A stretch of DNA of 46,183 bases from Campylobacter concisus (GCF_002913745.1 NZ_PPCG01000033.1:1-46183), one strand, 5' to 3'; counted from the stretch's first letter, positions 35,209 through 44,040 are shown. The notes: generated by a model not told the origin, from the sequence alone. Numbers and translations are program-made.

Positions 35209-36576
35209 TTGAGCCAAGAACTAGAAGAAGCAAAAGAGCTGATAGATCAGCATTTAGATGAAAATTTAGAAGACGGCGAGCTCTCTGCATACGAGCTTGC
35301 CCAGCACCTAAAAACACTTAAAAAGCATGACGAGGAGCTTTTTGCCAAGTATCTTGAAAAGCTAGATCCTGAAATTTTGGGTGACGTGGCGATAGAATTA
35401 CCTGATCACATGCTAAAAGATGTGATCGATACGCTCCCAGCTGAAAAGATCGTAGAAGCGCTCGAAGAGCTAGAGAGTGACGATGCGACCGACCTACTCC
35501 AATACATCGAAGATATCGATGAGGACAAAGCTAGAGAGCTTTTTAACGAGCTAGATAAAGAAAATCAAAATGAAATTTTAAGACTTAGAAGCTACGATGA
35601 GGATAGAGCTGGTGCGCACATGCAAACAGAGCTATTTTCAGCTCATCTTGAAGAGAAGCTTGGCAGCGCAGTTGCAAGACTAAGACAAGAGAAGCAAGAA
35701 GGCAAACTAGAAAACGTCTCACAGCTTTTCATCATCGATAAAAATAGCGTCTTGCAATACGCCATCCCGCTTGAAGATCTCATCCTCTTTGACTTCACAA
35801 AGACGCTAAAACAAAATATCGAATCAACCCAGATCGACCACTACAAGCCTCACATGGCAAACGATATGGATCTCATGCAAGATGTCGCTGATATGTTTCA
35901 AGAATACGATCTAAACGTTATCGCAGTTACAAGTAGCACTGGAATTTTGCTAGGTCGTATCACATATGATGATATCCACGACTACATTCAAGAGAGCGCA
36001 ACAGAGCAAATTTATAACCTAGCCGGCGTTGATGACGAGTCAGAAGAGGATGATACGCTATTTAAAGCGGGTCGTGGCCGTGCGGTTTGGCTTGGTATAA
36101 ATTTGCTAACAGCCCTTTTTAGCTCATCTATCATCGGACTTTTTGACGAGACGATCGCAGCTTACGTCGCACTTGCCGTGCTTATGCCAATAGTTGCTTC
36201 AATGGGTGGTAACACTGGCACGCAAGCACTTGCTGTTACGGTTCGTCGTTTGGCACTTGGCGAGATAGAATTTAAAGATGCAAAGAGCGTTTTAAAGCGT
36301 GAGGTGACGATCTCACTCGTAAATGGCCTCATCTTTGGCGCTATCATGGGCGTAATCGCCGCTGTTTGGTTTGACAAAGGCATGCTTGGCGTAGTCATTA
36401 GCCTTAGTATGGTTACAAATTTATTCTTCGCTGGCTTTTTTGGCACGATCATACCTTTGACGCTAAGGCGCTTTAACATCGATCCTGCTGTTGGCTCGGC
36501 GGTCATTCTTACTACATTTACTGATGCGATAGGATTTTTTAGCTTTTTAGGACTTGCAAAATGGATACTACTATAA
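35209..36576 (+). CDS. mgtE: Magnesium transporter MgtE
   Basis: MgtE is a Mg2+-gated Mg2+ channel. The 455-residue protein has the acidic N-terminal helical domain (residues ~10-130, 'LEELESDDATDLLQYIED'), tandem CBS domains (~135-265, 'YDLNVIAVTSSTGILLGRITYDDI' in two parts), and five C-terminal helices with the pore motif 'LMPIVASMGGNTGTQALAV' and 'PLTLRRFNIDPA'. The start is TTG at 35209 after AAAGGTAAAA. It overlaps the NUDIX gene by 16 nt and follows the peptidase by 9 nt, so three genes form one operon. Confidence 0.95.
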   Translation: MSQELEEAKELIDQHLDENLEDGELSAYELAQHLKTLKKHDEELFAKYLEKLDPEILGDVAIELPDHMLKDVIDTLPAEKIVEALEELESDDATDLLQYIEDIDEDKARELFNELDKENQNEILRLRSYDEDRAGAHMQTELFSAHLEEKLGSAVARLRQEKQEGKLENVSQLFIIDKNSVLQYAIPLEDLILFDFTKTLKQNIESTQIDHYKPHMANDMDLMQDVADMFQEYDLNVIAVTSSTGILLGRITYDDIHDYIQESATEQIYNLAGVDDESEEDDTLFKAGRGRAVWLGINLLTALFSSSIIGLFDETIAAYVALAVLMPIVASMGGNTGTQALAVTVRRLALGEIEFKDAKSVLKREVTISLVNGLIFGAIMGVIAAVWFDKGMLGVVISLSMVTNLFFAGFFGTIIPLTLRRFNIDPAVGSAVILTTFTDAIGFFSFLGLAKWILL

Positions 36577-37145
36577 CAAATTTAGAAATTTTACCTCTTG
36601 GTGAGTCAAAATATCTAAAGCCATTTAAGATGAAATTTAAACAAAATGGCCTGCAAAGGGACTGGGACTGCGTCAAGGTGATGAATAGCGTTAGTATATT
36701 TTTATATCACGAGCAAAAAGATGCATTTTTGTTTGTCAAGCAGTTTCGCCCAGCTGTCTGGTACTCGCAAGAAAAAGAAGGCATCAAAACAAACGAGCAA
36801 GGCTTTACTTATGAGCTTTGCGCAGGGCTTATGGATAAGGGGCTAAGCGAGGAGCAAACCGCTAGAGAAGAGGCAGTCGAAGAGGTCGGATACGAGCTAA
36901 AAGAGATGGAGCGCATCACGATGACGTATGGCGCTTTTGGCTTTGGTGGCAACATGCAAACAATGTTTTACGCAAAGATCGATGAGAGCATGAAGGTAAA
37001 TGCAGGTGGCGGCATTGACGGCGAAGATATCGAGCTAGTTTTTATAAAACGAGAAGATATGATGAAATTTGCCTTTGACGAGAGCAAGGTCAAGGGCTTT
37101 GGGCTCATCTTTGCTTACTTGTGGTGGGAGAAATTTAAAGGCTAA
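36561..37145 (+). CDS. NUDIX hydrolase, NUDT14-like
   Basis: This 194-residue NUDIX enzyme has a box reading 'CAGLMDKGLSEEQTAREEAV' followed by 'EEVGYEL'. The arrangement departs from the textbook GX5EX7REUXEEXGU but closely follows the variant I recall for mammalian NUDT14 ([22 protein letters not shown]), a UDP-glucose/ADP-ribose diphosphatase. The later 'GGNMQTMFYAKI' also resembles its 'RQTMFYTEV'. I infer hydrolysis of a nucleoside diphosphate sugar. The ATG lies inside the end of mgtE (16-nt overlap); its own 3' end overlaps a minus-strand microprotein gene by 4 nt. Confidence 0.86.
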   Translation: MDTTITNLEILPLGESKYLKPFKMKFKQNGLQRDWDCVKVMNSVSIFLYHEQKDAFLFVKQFRPAVWYSQEKEGIKTNEQGFTYELCAGLMDKGLSEEQTAREEAVEEVGYELKEMERITMTYGAFGFGGNMQTMFYAKIDESMKVNAGGGIDGEDIELVFIKREDMMKFAFDESKVKGFGLIFAYLWWEKFKG

Positions 37146-37222
37146 AAAGAGACCTTTTTGATAAGCGCAAAGACAACAACCGCCACAACAAAAATGCCAA
37201 CTAATATAATGTAATCCGACAT
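37142..37222 (-). CDS. 26-residue single-pass membrane microprotein
   Basis: A minus-strand frame of 27 codons encodes MSDYIILVGIFVVAVVVFAL followed by IKKVSF and a TAG stop. It has an AAAGG ribosome binding site 7-8 nt before the ATG (CGTAAAGGTTTTTT-ATG). The product is one hydrophobic helix with an acidic N-terminus and a Lys-Lys C-terminal flank, so by the positive-inside rule the C-terminus should be cytoplasmic. It is convergent with, and overlaps by 4 nt, the NUDIX gene, and is divergent from ppk. It resembles the small subunits or regulators found beside membrane complexes; no family is recognised. Confidence 0.6.
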   Translation of the reverse strand: MSDYIILVGIFVVAVVVFALIKKVSF

Positions 37223-37332
37223 AAAAAACCTTTACGTTTAAAATTTGCACTATTGTAACTAAATTTTTAACAAAATAAGAACTTTATAACCGCACATATC
37301 ATAAAATAATCAAAAATCATAAGGAGAAAATG

Positions 37333-39426
37333 ATGAGCGAAAACGAAACTCTTTTTATCAACCGCGAATTAAGCTGGCTACGCTTTAACTCAAGGGTGCT
37401 CGCTCAGTGTGAAAAGGATATACCTTTACTTGAAAAGTTAAAATTTATAGCCATTTATATGACAAATCTTGATGAATTTTATATGATAAGGGTGGCTGGT
37501 CTAAAACAGCTTTTTGCAGCTGGCGTGACTACAAGTAGCAGCGACGGCATGAGCCCACTTGATCAGCTAAGAGAGATCAGAAAATATCTTCAAGATGAGC
37601 AAATTTTAGTTGAAAGCCACTACAAAAGCACTGTAGATGCGCTTAGTAAAGAGGGTCTTTTTATCAAAAACTACGACGAGCTTGATGATAGCTTAAAGCA
37701 AAAATGCGACGAATACTTTTTCTCAAACATCCTGCCAGTTATCGTGCCTATCGCTGTTGATGCGACCCATCCATTTCCGCACCTAAATAATCTTAGCTTC
37801 TCGCTTGCCGTTAAGCTTGCTGACATCGAGCATCCTGAAATTTTAAAATACGGCATGATAAGAATTTCAAGAGTTTTGCCAAGATTTACCCAGCCAAGCA
37901 GTAACGTCTTCGTGCCAATAGAGACTATCGTTCACCGCCACGCAGAAGAAATTTTCCCAGGATATAAGCTCATTAGCTCAGCTGCCTTTAGAGTGACAAG
38001 AAACGCTGATATCGTCATCGAAGAAGAAGAGGCGGATGATTTTATGATGATACTTGAGCAAGGGCTAAAGCTTCGTAGAAAAGGGGCTTTTGTGCGTATG
38101 CAGATAGACAAAGACGCTGACGCTGATATCTTAGAGTTTTTAAATTTTCACATGAAAATTTTTCACAAAGATATCTACTTTTCAAGCATCCCGCTCACAC
38201 TTAGCTCTCTTTGGGAGATAGCTGGGAGTAAAAATTTTAGCCACCTAGCAAACCCACCCTACGCCCCAAAAACCCTGCCTCCATTTGGCAACGGCGTCTC
38301 GATTTTTGATGCCATAGACAAAGAGGACGTGCTACTAGTTCATCCATTTGAGAGCTTTGATCCAGTCGTTAGCTTTATAAGAGAAGCGAGCAAAGATCCA
38401 AAGGTGATCTCTATACGCATGACGCTTTACAGAGTCGATAAAAACTCGCCGATCATTCAAAGCCTAATAGACGCTGCAAGCGACGGCAAACAAGTAACTG
38501 TAATGGTCGAGCTAAAAGCAAGGTTTGACGAAGAAAATAACTTGCACTGGGCAAAGGCGCTTGAAGATGCTGGCGCACACGTGATATATGGCATCACAGG
38601 CTTTAAAGTCCATGCGAAAGTTAGCCAAGTGATCCGCCAGATCGGCGATAAACTCAAATTTTACATGCACTTTGGCACTGGCAACTACAATGGTAGCTCG
38701 GCAAAAATTTACACTGACGTGAGCCTATTTACGAGCAAAGAGGAATTTAGCCAAGATACGACCTCATTTTTTCACATCCTATCAGGATATAACAAAAACC
38801 GCCGTCTAAACGCCCTTAGCATGTCGCCCTTTCAGATAAAAGAGCGCATCATCGAAAAGATAAGAGTGGAGGCCAGCAAGGGCAGTGAGGGCAGGATCAT
38901 CGCTAAGATGAACGCACTAATAGACGAAGACGTGATAAACGAGCTTAGCCGCGCCTCAAACGCAGGCGTAAAGATCGATCTCATCGTTCGCGGTGTATGC
39001 GGACTAAGGCCAGGTGTAAAAGGCAAAAGCGAAAACATAAGAGTTCGCTCGATCATCGGCAAATACTTAGAGCATGCTAGAATTTTATATTTTAAACACG
39101 CCGATCCAAAAATTTACATCTCAAGTGCTGACTGGATGCCACGAAATTTGGAGCGCCGCTTGGAGCTCATGACACCTATTTTTGAGCCAAGACTTCAAGA
39201 GAGACTACTTGAAATTTTAGAGCTTCAGCTAAGCGATAACGACCTAGCATTTGAGCTACAAAGCAGCGGCGAATACGCAAAAGTAGCTAGACGCGAGGGC
39301 GAAAAAGTGATCTCTTGCCACGAAGTTTTAGAAAACTACATCTCTAAAATTTATAAATCCGTCAAAAAAGATACCGACAAAGCAAAAGCAGATATGCTTG
39401 CGAGCAAGCTTTTAAAAGAGAGCTAA
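37333..39426 (+). CDS. ppk: Polyphosphate kinase Ppk1
   Basis: Ppk1 polymerises the gamma-phosphate of ATP into polyphosphate, which Campylobacter uses for stress survival and virulence. The 697-residue protein has the N-terminal '[17 protein letters not shown]', middle '[18 protein letters not shown]' and '[18 protein letters not shown]', and the two PLD-like active-site His: '[14 protein letters not shown]' (phospho-His) and '[12 protein letters not shown]'. Two ATGs stand in tandem; 37333 gives the AAGGAG site a 6-nt spacing. It is monocistronic and ends in a strong hairpin. Confidence 0.97.
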   Translation: MSENETLFINRELSWLRFNSRVLAQCEKDIPLLEKLKFIAIYMTNLDEFYMIRVAGLKQLFAAGVTTSSSDGMSPLDQLREIRKYLQDEQILVESHYKSTVDALSKEGLFIKNYDELDDSLKQKCDEYFFSNILPVIVPIAVDATHPFPHLNNLSFSLAVKLADIEHPEILKYGMIRISRVLPRFTQPSSNVFVPIETIVHRHAEEIFPGYKLISSAAFRVTRNADIVIEEEEADDFMMILEQGLKLRRKGAFVRMQIDKDADADILEFLNFHMKIFHKDIYFSSIPLTLSSLWEIAGSKNFSHLANPPYAPKTLPPFGNGVSIFDAIDKEDVLLVHPFESFDPVVSFIREASKDPKVISIRMTLYRVDKNSPIIQSLIDAASDGKQVTVMVELKARFDEENNLHWAKALEDAGAHVIYGITGFKVHAKVSQVIRQIGDKLKFYMHFGTGNYNGSSAKIYTDVSLFTSKEEFSQDTTSFFHILSGYNKNRRLNALSMSPFQIKERIIEKIRVEASKGSEGRIIAKMNALIDEDVINELSRASNAGVKIDLIVRGVCGLRPGVKGKSENIRVRSIIGKYLEHARILYFKHADPKIYISSADWMPRNLERRLELMTPIFEPRLQERLLEILELQLSDNDLAFELQSSGEYAKVARREGEKVISCHEVLENYISKIYKSVKKDTDKAKADMLASKLLKES

Positions 39427-39430
39427 AAAC

Positions 39431-39472
39431 AAATGGCTTTTAAATTTAAAATTTAAGTTTAAGAGCCATTTT
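39431..39472. terminator. Terminator after ppk
   Basis: AAATGGCTTTTAAA and TTTAAGAGCCATTT pair over 13 of 14 positions and are followed by TTCC. This is a long stem about 5 nt after the ppk stop. Confidence 0.7.
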
Positions 39473-39559
39473 CCTACAAATTTCTACTAAAAATTACAAA
39501 TTTTAATAATAAATTTTATTATTTCGATTACTTCAAAAGACCTAATATGGGTAAATTTG

Positions 39560-39573
39560 GTAACAAAAGTTAC
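39560..39573. promoter_or_regulatory. Inverted repeat upstream of yjiH
   Basis: GTAAC-AAAA-GTTAC is a perfect 5-bp inverted repeat about 50 bp upstream of the yjiH -10 box, the distance of an activator or repressor site. The 233-nt gap between ppk and yjiH also holds an AATAATAAA/TTTATTATT repeat and is otherwise A/T-rich without a gene. Confidence 0.35.
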
Positions 39574-39621
39574 AATCAAGTAAGTATTTTTATATTTTAA
39601 ATATTACATAAGCATAGGCGT

Positions 39622-39627
39622 TATAAT
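39622..39627 (+). promoter_or_regulatory. -10 box of the yjiH-yjiG-peptidase operon
   Basis: A perfect TATAAT lies 32 bp before the ATG at 39660; AAAGGAGG just before the start is the strongest ribosome binding site in the window. Confidence 0.65.
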
Positions 39628-39659
39628 ATTTAAACAAATTCCAAATCAAAGGAGGCTTT

Positions 39660-40292
39660 ATGAAAGAGAGTAGTGATACTAAAAAACTCGTCATCGGTAC
39701 GATCACGCTTGCAATTGCGATCGTTTTCTTTGGAGGTTTTTTACAAAACACCTATGGTGGCATCTTTGACTTTAGCAAACTAGCAGGTCAATTTCCAGAA
39801 TGGTTTAAAACAGGAAGTGGCACTAGCGCAAAAGGCGGCTTTTTATTTGCCCTTAGCCTTGCTCCTGCCGTCATGCTCGCGCTTGGTTTTGTCGCTATTT
39901 TTGAGAAATACCATGCGCTTTACGCAGCTTCAAGACTGCTAACGCCTGTTTTAAAGCCACTTATTGGCATACCAGGATGTTGCTCTATCTCTTTGATAGC
40001 AAGCACACAAAGCACCGACGCAGGCAGCTCTACGGCTAAATTTTTGCGCCAAGATGGCCTCATCACGCACAAAGAGCTTCTCATCTTTGCAGCGTTTCAG
40101 TTTAGCGCTGGTGCGATGATCACAAATTTCTTATCTTCATTTGCACCTGTTTTACTAGTTACCGACAAAGCTGGCAACACAGCCCCTGCTACCATAGCTA
40201 TGGTGCTTGGCATAGTCTTTATATTTAAGGTTTTTGGAGCAAATTTGATGAGACTTTATGTCAAAAAATTTGTCAAAGAGAACGAGGAGTAA
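39660..40292 (+). CDS. yjiH: YjiH-type nucleoside-recognition-domain membrane protein
   Basis: The 210-residue protein has about five hydrophobic segments and the Gate/nucleoside-recognition pattern: 'GFLFALSLAPAVMLALGFVA', 'LLTPVLKPLIGIPGCCSISL', 'TQSTDAGSSTAKFLRQDGL' and 'FAAFQFSAGAMITNFLSSF'. Together with the next gene (3-nt gap) it is the two-part YjiH/YjiG system of E. coli, a split membrane protein with unknown substrate. It lies upstream of an M20 peptidase gene. Confidence 0.82.
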   Translation: MKESSDTKKLVIGTITLAIAIVFFGGFLQNTYGGIFDFSKLAGQFPEWFKTGSGTSAKGGFLFALSLAPAVMLALGFVAIFEKYHALYAASRLLTPVLKPLIGIPGCCSISLIASTQSTDAGSSTAKFLRQDGLITHKELLIFAAFQFSAGAMITNFLSSFAPVLLVTDKAGNTAPATIAMVLGIVFIFKVFGANLMRLYVKKFVKENEE

Positions 40293-40295
40293 GAG

Positions 40296-40751
40296 ATGAC
40301 TGAAAATAAACTAATAACCGACGTATTTGTAGAGGGCGCTAGAAAAGGCTGGGACATCGCCGTAAAAAACACCATCCCAAACGTGCTTATGGCCTTTGTC
40401 ATCATCCATATCTTAAAAGTATCTGGCGCACTTAGCGTGATAGGCAAATTTCTAGGATTTATCATGCTCCCACTTGGTCTTCCAGGTGAATCGATAGCCG
40501 TTTTCATGGCTGCATTTTTGAGCTGGGGCGGTTCAGCAGGCGTGCTGGTTGCGCTTGTGGGAGATGGTACGCTAAACGCAAACGATATCGCTGTCTTGCT
40601 TCCTGGCATGGCGCTAGTTGGCTCGACTGTGCAGTACATGGGACGAGTTTTAGGCGTGCTTGAAGTACCAGGCAGACACTATCTCGTACTTTTTGGAATT
40701 TGCATCCTAAATGCCTATTTAGCGATGTTTGTGATGAGCTTACTCGTATAA
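40296..40751 (+). CDS. yjiG: YjiG-type membrane protein, partner of YjiH
   Basis: This 151-residue protein matches E. coli YjiG in length and in conserved blocks I recall: 'DVFVEGARKGWDIAVKNTIP', 'NVLMAFVIIHILKVSGAL', 'WGGSAGVLVALVGDGTL', 'DIAVLLPGMALVGSTVQYMG' and 'RVLGVLEVPGRHY'. It has four hydrophobic helices. GAGGAGTAAGAG precedes the ATG. It should form one complex with the upstream YjiH-like protein, and the next gene starts 9 nt later. Confidence 0.85.
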   Translation: MTENKLITDVFVEGARKGWDIAVKNTIPNVLMAFVIIHILKVSGALSVIGKFLGFIMLPLGLPGESIAVFMAAFLSWGGSAGVLVALVGDGTLNANDIAVLLPGMALVGSTVQYMGRVLGVLEVPGRHYLVLFGICILNAYLAMFVMSLLV

Positions 40752-40760
40752 GGATAAAAG

Positions 40761-41879
40761 ATGAAAGATAGTGAAATAAATGAATATTTAGCTGACTTAA
40801 AAGAGCTAACCGACATCGAAAGCCCAACTTCGAGCATCAACGGCGTAAATGAAGTTGCAGCTTGGTTTAAAAAAAGAGCTGAAATTTTAGGATTAAAAAG
40901 CAGGAGTATAGAGCTTGACACCGACAAGGTCGCTCCTTGCCTTTTTATCTCAAACGATCTTGAGGCAAAAAGCTACGACTTTTTATTTATCGGACACATG
41001 GACACCGTTTTTCCTGTGGGTACAAAGGCTGATGTGCCATTTAGCAAGATAGATGAGCGCATAAATGCACTTGGCGCAATCGACGATAAAGGCGGCAGTC
41101 TGCTCTCGCTCTACGTCATCAAAGAGCTTGATTTAAGCAAGCTAAAGATCGGCCTCTTTTTAAACTCACACGAAGAGACTGGCTCAAATTTCGCCAAAGA
41201 CGCAATAAGAGAGCTAGCGAAAAAGTCTCGCTACGCCCTAGTTGTCGAGCCTGCAAGAGAAGATGGCTCGATGGTAGCCACTAGAAAAGGCGTGATCTCT
41301 TATGTGCTAAATTTCCGTGGCGTTAGCGCGCACGCTGGCAACCACCCAGAGCGCGGACGTTCGGCTGTCGTGGAGGCTGCAAATTTCATCGTTGAGCTCT
41401 CAAAACTCACTGATTTTAAGGCAGGTCATACATTTAATAGCATAATGACAAAAGGTGGCCACGCCCAAAATGTCGTGCCAGACTTTGCTAGCGTGACATT
41501 TGAGATGAGATATCGCCACGCTAGTTCGGTGGAGTTTTTACATAAGAAAATGGACGAAATTTTATCTCATCCGATAGTGCCAGAAGTGAGCTGTGAGCGC
41601 ATCCTCATAAACGAAGAAGGGCCAATGATAGACGAGCTAAATTTACCAAATATCAAAAAGGTCTTTGACGAGGCTGCGAAGGCCACTGGCACAAAGGTCA
41701 CTTGGGTCGATGCTGGCGGACTAAGTGATGGCAATATCAGCGCATCGGCAGGATGTCCTACGATAGATGGGCTTGGTCCAACTGGCGGCAACATGCATAC
41801 GAAAAACGAATATCTAGAGATAAACTCGGTTGTTAAAAAGTGCAACCTCATAGTCGAAGCGATCAAAAAACTTTTATAG
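40761..41879 (+). CDS. M20 metallopeptidase (CPG2/glutamate carboxypeptidase-like)
   Basis: This 372-residue di-zinc peptidase has all expected ligands: 'LFIGHMDTVFP' (His and catalytic Asp), 'ALGAIDDKGGSL' (bridging Asp), 'FLNSHEETGS' (catalytic Glu), 'ALVVEPARED' (Glu/Asp ligand) and 'TGGNMHTKNEYLEI' (His). The dimerisation domain is in between, with 'GVSAHAGNHPERGRSAV'. It is most like carboxypeptidase G2, releasing C-terminal Glu or similar residues. No signal peptide is present. It is the third gene of the yjiHG operon, so it may process a peptide or amide that the membrane pair imports. Confidence 0.9.
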   Translation: MKDSEINEYLADLKELTDIESPTSSINGVNEVAAWFKKRAEILGLKSRSIELDTDKVAPCLFISNDLEAKSYDFLFIGHMDTVFPVGTKADVPFSKIDERINALGAIDDKGGSLLSLYVIKELDLSKLKIGLFLNSHEETGSNFAKDAIRELAKKSRYALVVEPAREDGSMVATRKGVISYVLNFRGVSAHAGNHPERGRSAVVEAANFIVELSKLTDFKAGHTFNSIMTKGGHAQNVVPDFASVTFEMRYRHASSVEFLHKKMDEILSHPIVPEVSCERILINEEGPMIDELNLPNIKKVFDEAAKATGTKVTWVDAGGLSDGNISASAGCPTIDGLGPTGGNMHTKNEYLEINSVVKKCNLIVEAIKKLL

Positions 41880-41881
41880 TA

Positions 41882-41909
41882 TAGGCAAGCTATATGCTTG
41901 CCTAATTTT
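41882..41909 (+). terminator. Terminator of the yjiHG-peptidase operon
   Basis: TAGGCAAGC-TATAT-GCTTGCCTA is a perfect 9-bp stem followed by ATTTTA, 2 nt after the stop codon: the best intrinsic terminator in the window. Confidence 0.85.
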
Positions 41910-41938
41910 AAATTTATAACGTTACAGAAGTCAAAAAC

Positions 41939-42291
41939 CTACCCAAATATCTCAAATTTATGAAATAGCTCTGGCTCATCTTTTACCACGCCACGCCTAA
42001 TAAACTCAGCCACCACTTCGTGCTAACAGTCAGTTTGCATAGGCTAGCCACGCATATAGTTCTCTAGCTCGTCCTTGCTCGTCGCATCCACGCAGAAATT
42101 TTCGCCATCGATATAGATATCACGCAAGGCATCTATATTGTTTGTCACACGCCAAAGCAGCATGTATGGATTTTCTTAACATTTGGCACAACGCTTTGAA
42201 ATTTAGCCAAAAGCTCTTCGTCGCTTAAAATATCAGGGGTAAATTTAACTCCAAATTTACTGCAAAGTTTTTGCCAAAGTAAATTTTCACA
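41939..42291 (-). pseudogene. Remnant of a UbiD-type decarboxylase gene (C-terminal part)
   Basis: The minus strand encodes 'ENPYMLLWRVTNNIDALRD', then 'IYIDGENFCVDATSKDE', then 'RG(stop)PMQTDC(stop)HEVVAEFIRRGV' and 'KDEPELFHKFEIFG' before a TAG at 41939-41941. In another frame just upstream lies 'LWQKLCSKFGVKFTPDILSD' with 'LLAKFQSVVPNVKK'. The two joined match the C-terminus of epsilonproteobacterial UbiD-like (menaquinone or polyprenylbenzoate) decarboxylases as I recall them. Two in-frame stops, a frameshift near 42176 and a short deletion show decay. An intact copy is probably elsewhere in the genome. Confidence 0.6.
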
Positions 42292-42583
42292 TTGACACAA
42301 GCTCTAAATTTGCCACAAAAGCAACCCGCCTAGCAAAACTGCATCATAGGTGGCGACGGCTTGGCTATGCGCATACAAAAACTGGCAAACACGAGAAATT
42401 TATCCACAATGGCAAAGTTGTTTTATGGATTTTGTAAAGATCGGCGTGTGCGCGGATAGATCGCGCCGTTTTTTAAAGCACGATGATTGCAAACCGTGCT
42501 AAGATAGATAGTTTCTTTTAAAACGTCCTCGGCCAAATCAAATTTCTAAATTTCCACTCAAGTGGCTTAAATTTAAAACCGCC
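42292..42583 (-). other. Gene debris of unknown origin
   Basis: No intact gene is present. Short minus-strand stretches look once-coding: 42426-42545 reads 'KFDLAEDVLKETIYLSTVCN' and then 'HRALKNGAIYPRTRRSLQNP', and around 42310-42400 another frame reads 'QFLYAHSQAVATYDAVLLGG'. I do not recognise either. They may belong to the same lost locus as the UbiD remnant. Confidence 0.4.
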
Positions 42584-43387
42584 CTACTCCAAAGCTTTTA
42601 AAACTGGCTCTGGTTTTAGCTTTACGCTTGGGGCATTTTTACTAAAGCTTATGAGATCCTCTGTAGTTTGGATACTAAAAGGTAGGCGAGTTAGGCAGAC
42701 TTTGAAAATTTTAGCCGCTGCTATTGCGTCATTTAGGGCTCTGTGGTGAGTGTTGTTTATGCCAAGAAGCTCTTTTAGCGAGCCAAGGCCATATTTTTGC
42801 GATGCGATGGTTCGGCGACTGAGATCGATGGTGCAGAGTTTTCTGTTTAGCAGTATACCAAGGCCGATCTCATTTAGGCTGTGTGAGATAAATCCGTAGT
42901 CAAAATTTACGTTGTGTGCGATAAAGACGCTAGTTCCAAGAAAAATCTTAAACCGCTCAAGCACGTTTAGTAAATTTGGCGCACCAACTAGATCGCTCGC
43001 TCTTATGCCAGTTAGCTCGGTGATATTTTCGGGTACCACAGGAGCTGCTATAAAGCTTTCAAAGCGCCCTATTTCAGCACCATTTTTCATTTTTATAGCA
43101 CCAATTTCTATTATCTGACCATTTGTCGTACCACCAGTCGTTTCGATATCTACGACGCAAAATTCCTGCTCGCTAATATCTCTAAATCTCGTGCCAAGCT
43201 CGATCTCGTTACTTTCATTTCTAGTGATATCAAGCCCGAGAGTTCGCCACATATCAAGATCACGCACGTCGATGAGCGATGAAATTTCCTCAATATCGCT
43301 AAATTTTAAAATAAACTCGTGATAGCCTAAATTTTGCCTAGCTAAAATTTCAATGCTATTTTCTAAACGCTGTTTTTTTGGTTTCAA
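42584..43387 (-). CDS. DnaQ-type 3'-5' exonuclease (DNA polymerase III epsilon-like)
   Basis: This 267-residue protein has a DEDDh exonuclease domain from about residue 75: ExoI 'FCVVDIETTGGTTNGQIIEI', ExoII 'VFIAHNVNFDYGFISHSL' and ExoIII 'THHRALNDAIAAAKIF' with the catalytic His and Asp. An extra N-terminal region of about 70 residues ('RLENSIEILARQNLGYHEF') is typical of the epsilonproteobacterial form. It either proofreads for PolIII or acts in repair. It overlaps rpe by 4 nt and is the last gene of its operon. Confidence 0.9.
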   Translation of the reverse strand: MKPKKQRLENSIEILARQNLGYHEFILKFSDIEEISSLIDVRDLDMWRTLGLDITRNESNEIELGTRFRDISEQEFCVVDIETTGGTTNGQIIEIGAIKMKNGAEIGRFESFIAAPVVPENITELTGIRASDLVGAPNLLNVLERFKIFLGTSVFIAHNVNFDYGFISHSLNEIGLGILLNRKLCTIDLSRRTIASQKYGLGSLKELLGINNTHHRALNDAIAAAKIFKVCLTRLPFSIQTTEDLISFSKNAPSVKLKPEPVLKALE

Positions 43388-44031
43388 AACTCAAGCTTTA
43401 TGGCGCGAATGGCTTGTTCGTATGAATTTGATGAAAAGATATAGCTGCCAGCCACCAAAACATCAGCCCCGGCCTCTTCAAGATCAGGCGCATTTAGTCC
43501 ATTTACGCCACCATCTACTTCGATGAGACACTTGGCGTTTTTGCGCTCTATTAGCTCTCTTAGCGCCCTTGTTTTCTCAAGTACGACTGGCATAAATTTC
43601 TGACCGCCAAAGCCAGGATTTACGCTCATTAATAGCACCATATCGACTTCATCTATGATATGCTCGATCGCGCTAACTGACGTGTGTGGATTTAGCACGA
43701 TACCAGGGCCAACGCCGTTTTTTCTGATGTGATCTATTAGTCTCATCGGATGCTTCTCTTCTTCGATGTGAAAGGTTAGAAATTTTGGTTTTAGCGGCAA
43801 AAAAAGATCAGCAAAAAATGAGTTATTTTCAACCATTAGATGTATATCAAGTGGCTTTGTAGCAGCCTTTGCAACAGCATTTACCACGACTGGTCCGATG
43901 GTTAAATTCGGCACAAAATGCCCATCCATAACATCAACATGCACCAGATCACACCCAGCCTCGCAAATGGCTCTTATCTCAGCTGCCAAATTTCCGAAAT
44001 CAGCCGACAAAATACTAGGTGCAACGTACAT
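43384..44031 (-). CDS. rpe: Ribulose-phosphate 3-epimerase
   Basis: Rpe interconverts ribulose- and xylulose-5-phosphate in the pentose phosphate pathway. The 215-residue TIM barrel has 'VAPSILSADFGNLAAEI', metal ligands in 'LVHVDVMDGHFVPNLTIGP', 'PLDIHLMVENN', 'LLMSVNPGFGGQKFMP' and 'IEVDGGVNGLNAPDLEEAGA'. Its ATG is preceded by AAGGATT, 9 nt after the STAS/CheX-like gene, and it overlaps the exonuclease gene by 4 nt (ATGA). Confidence 0.96.
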   Translation of the reverse strand: MYVAPSILSADFGNLAAEIRAICEAGCDLVHVDVMDGHFVPNLTIGPVVVNAVAKAATKPLDIHLMVENNSFFADLFLPLKPKFLTFHIEEEKHPMRLIDHIRKNGVGPGIVLNPHTSVSAIEHIIDEVDMVLLMSVNPGFGGQKFMPVVLEKTRALRELIERKNAKCLIEVDGGVNGLNAPDLEEAGADVLVAGSYIFSSNSYEQAIRAIKLEF

Positions 44032-44040
44032 TTTAAATCC

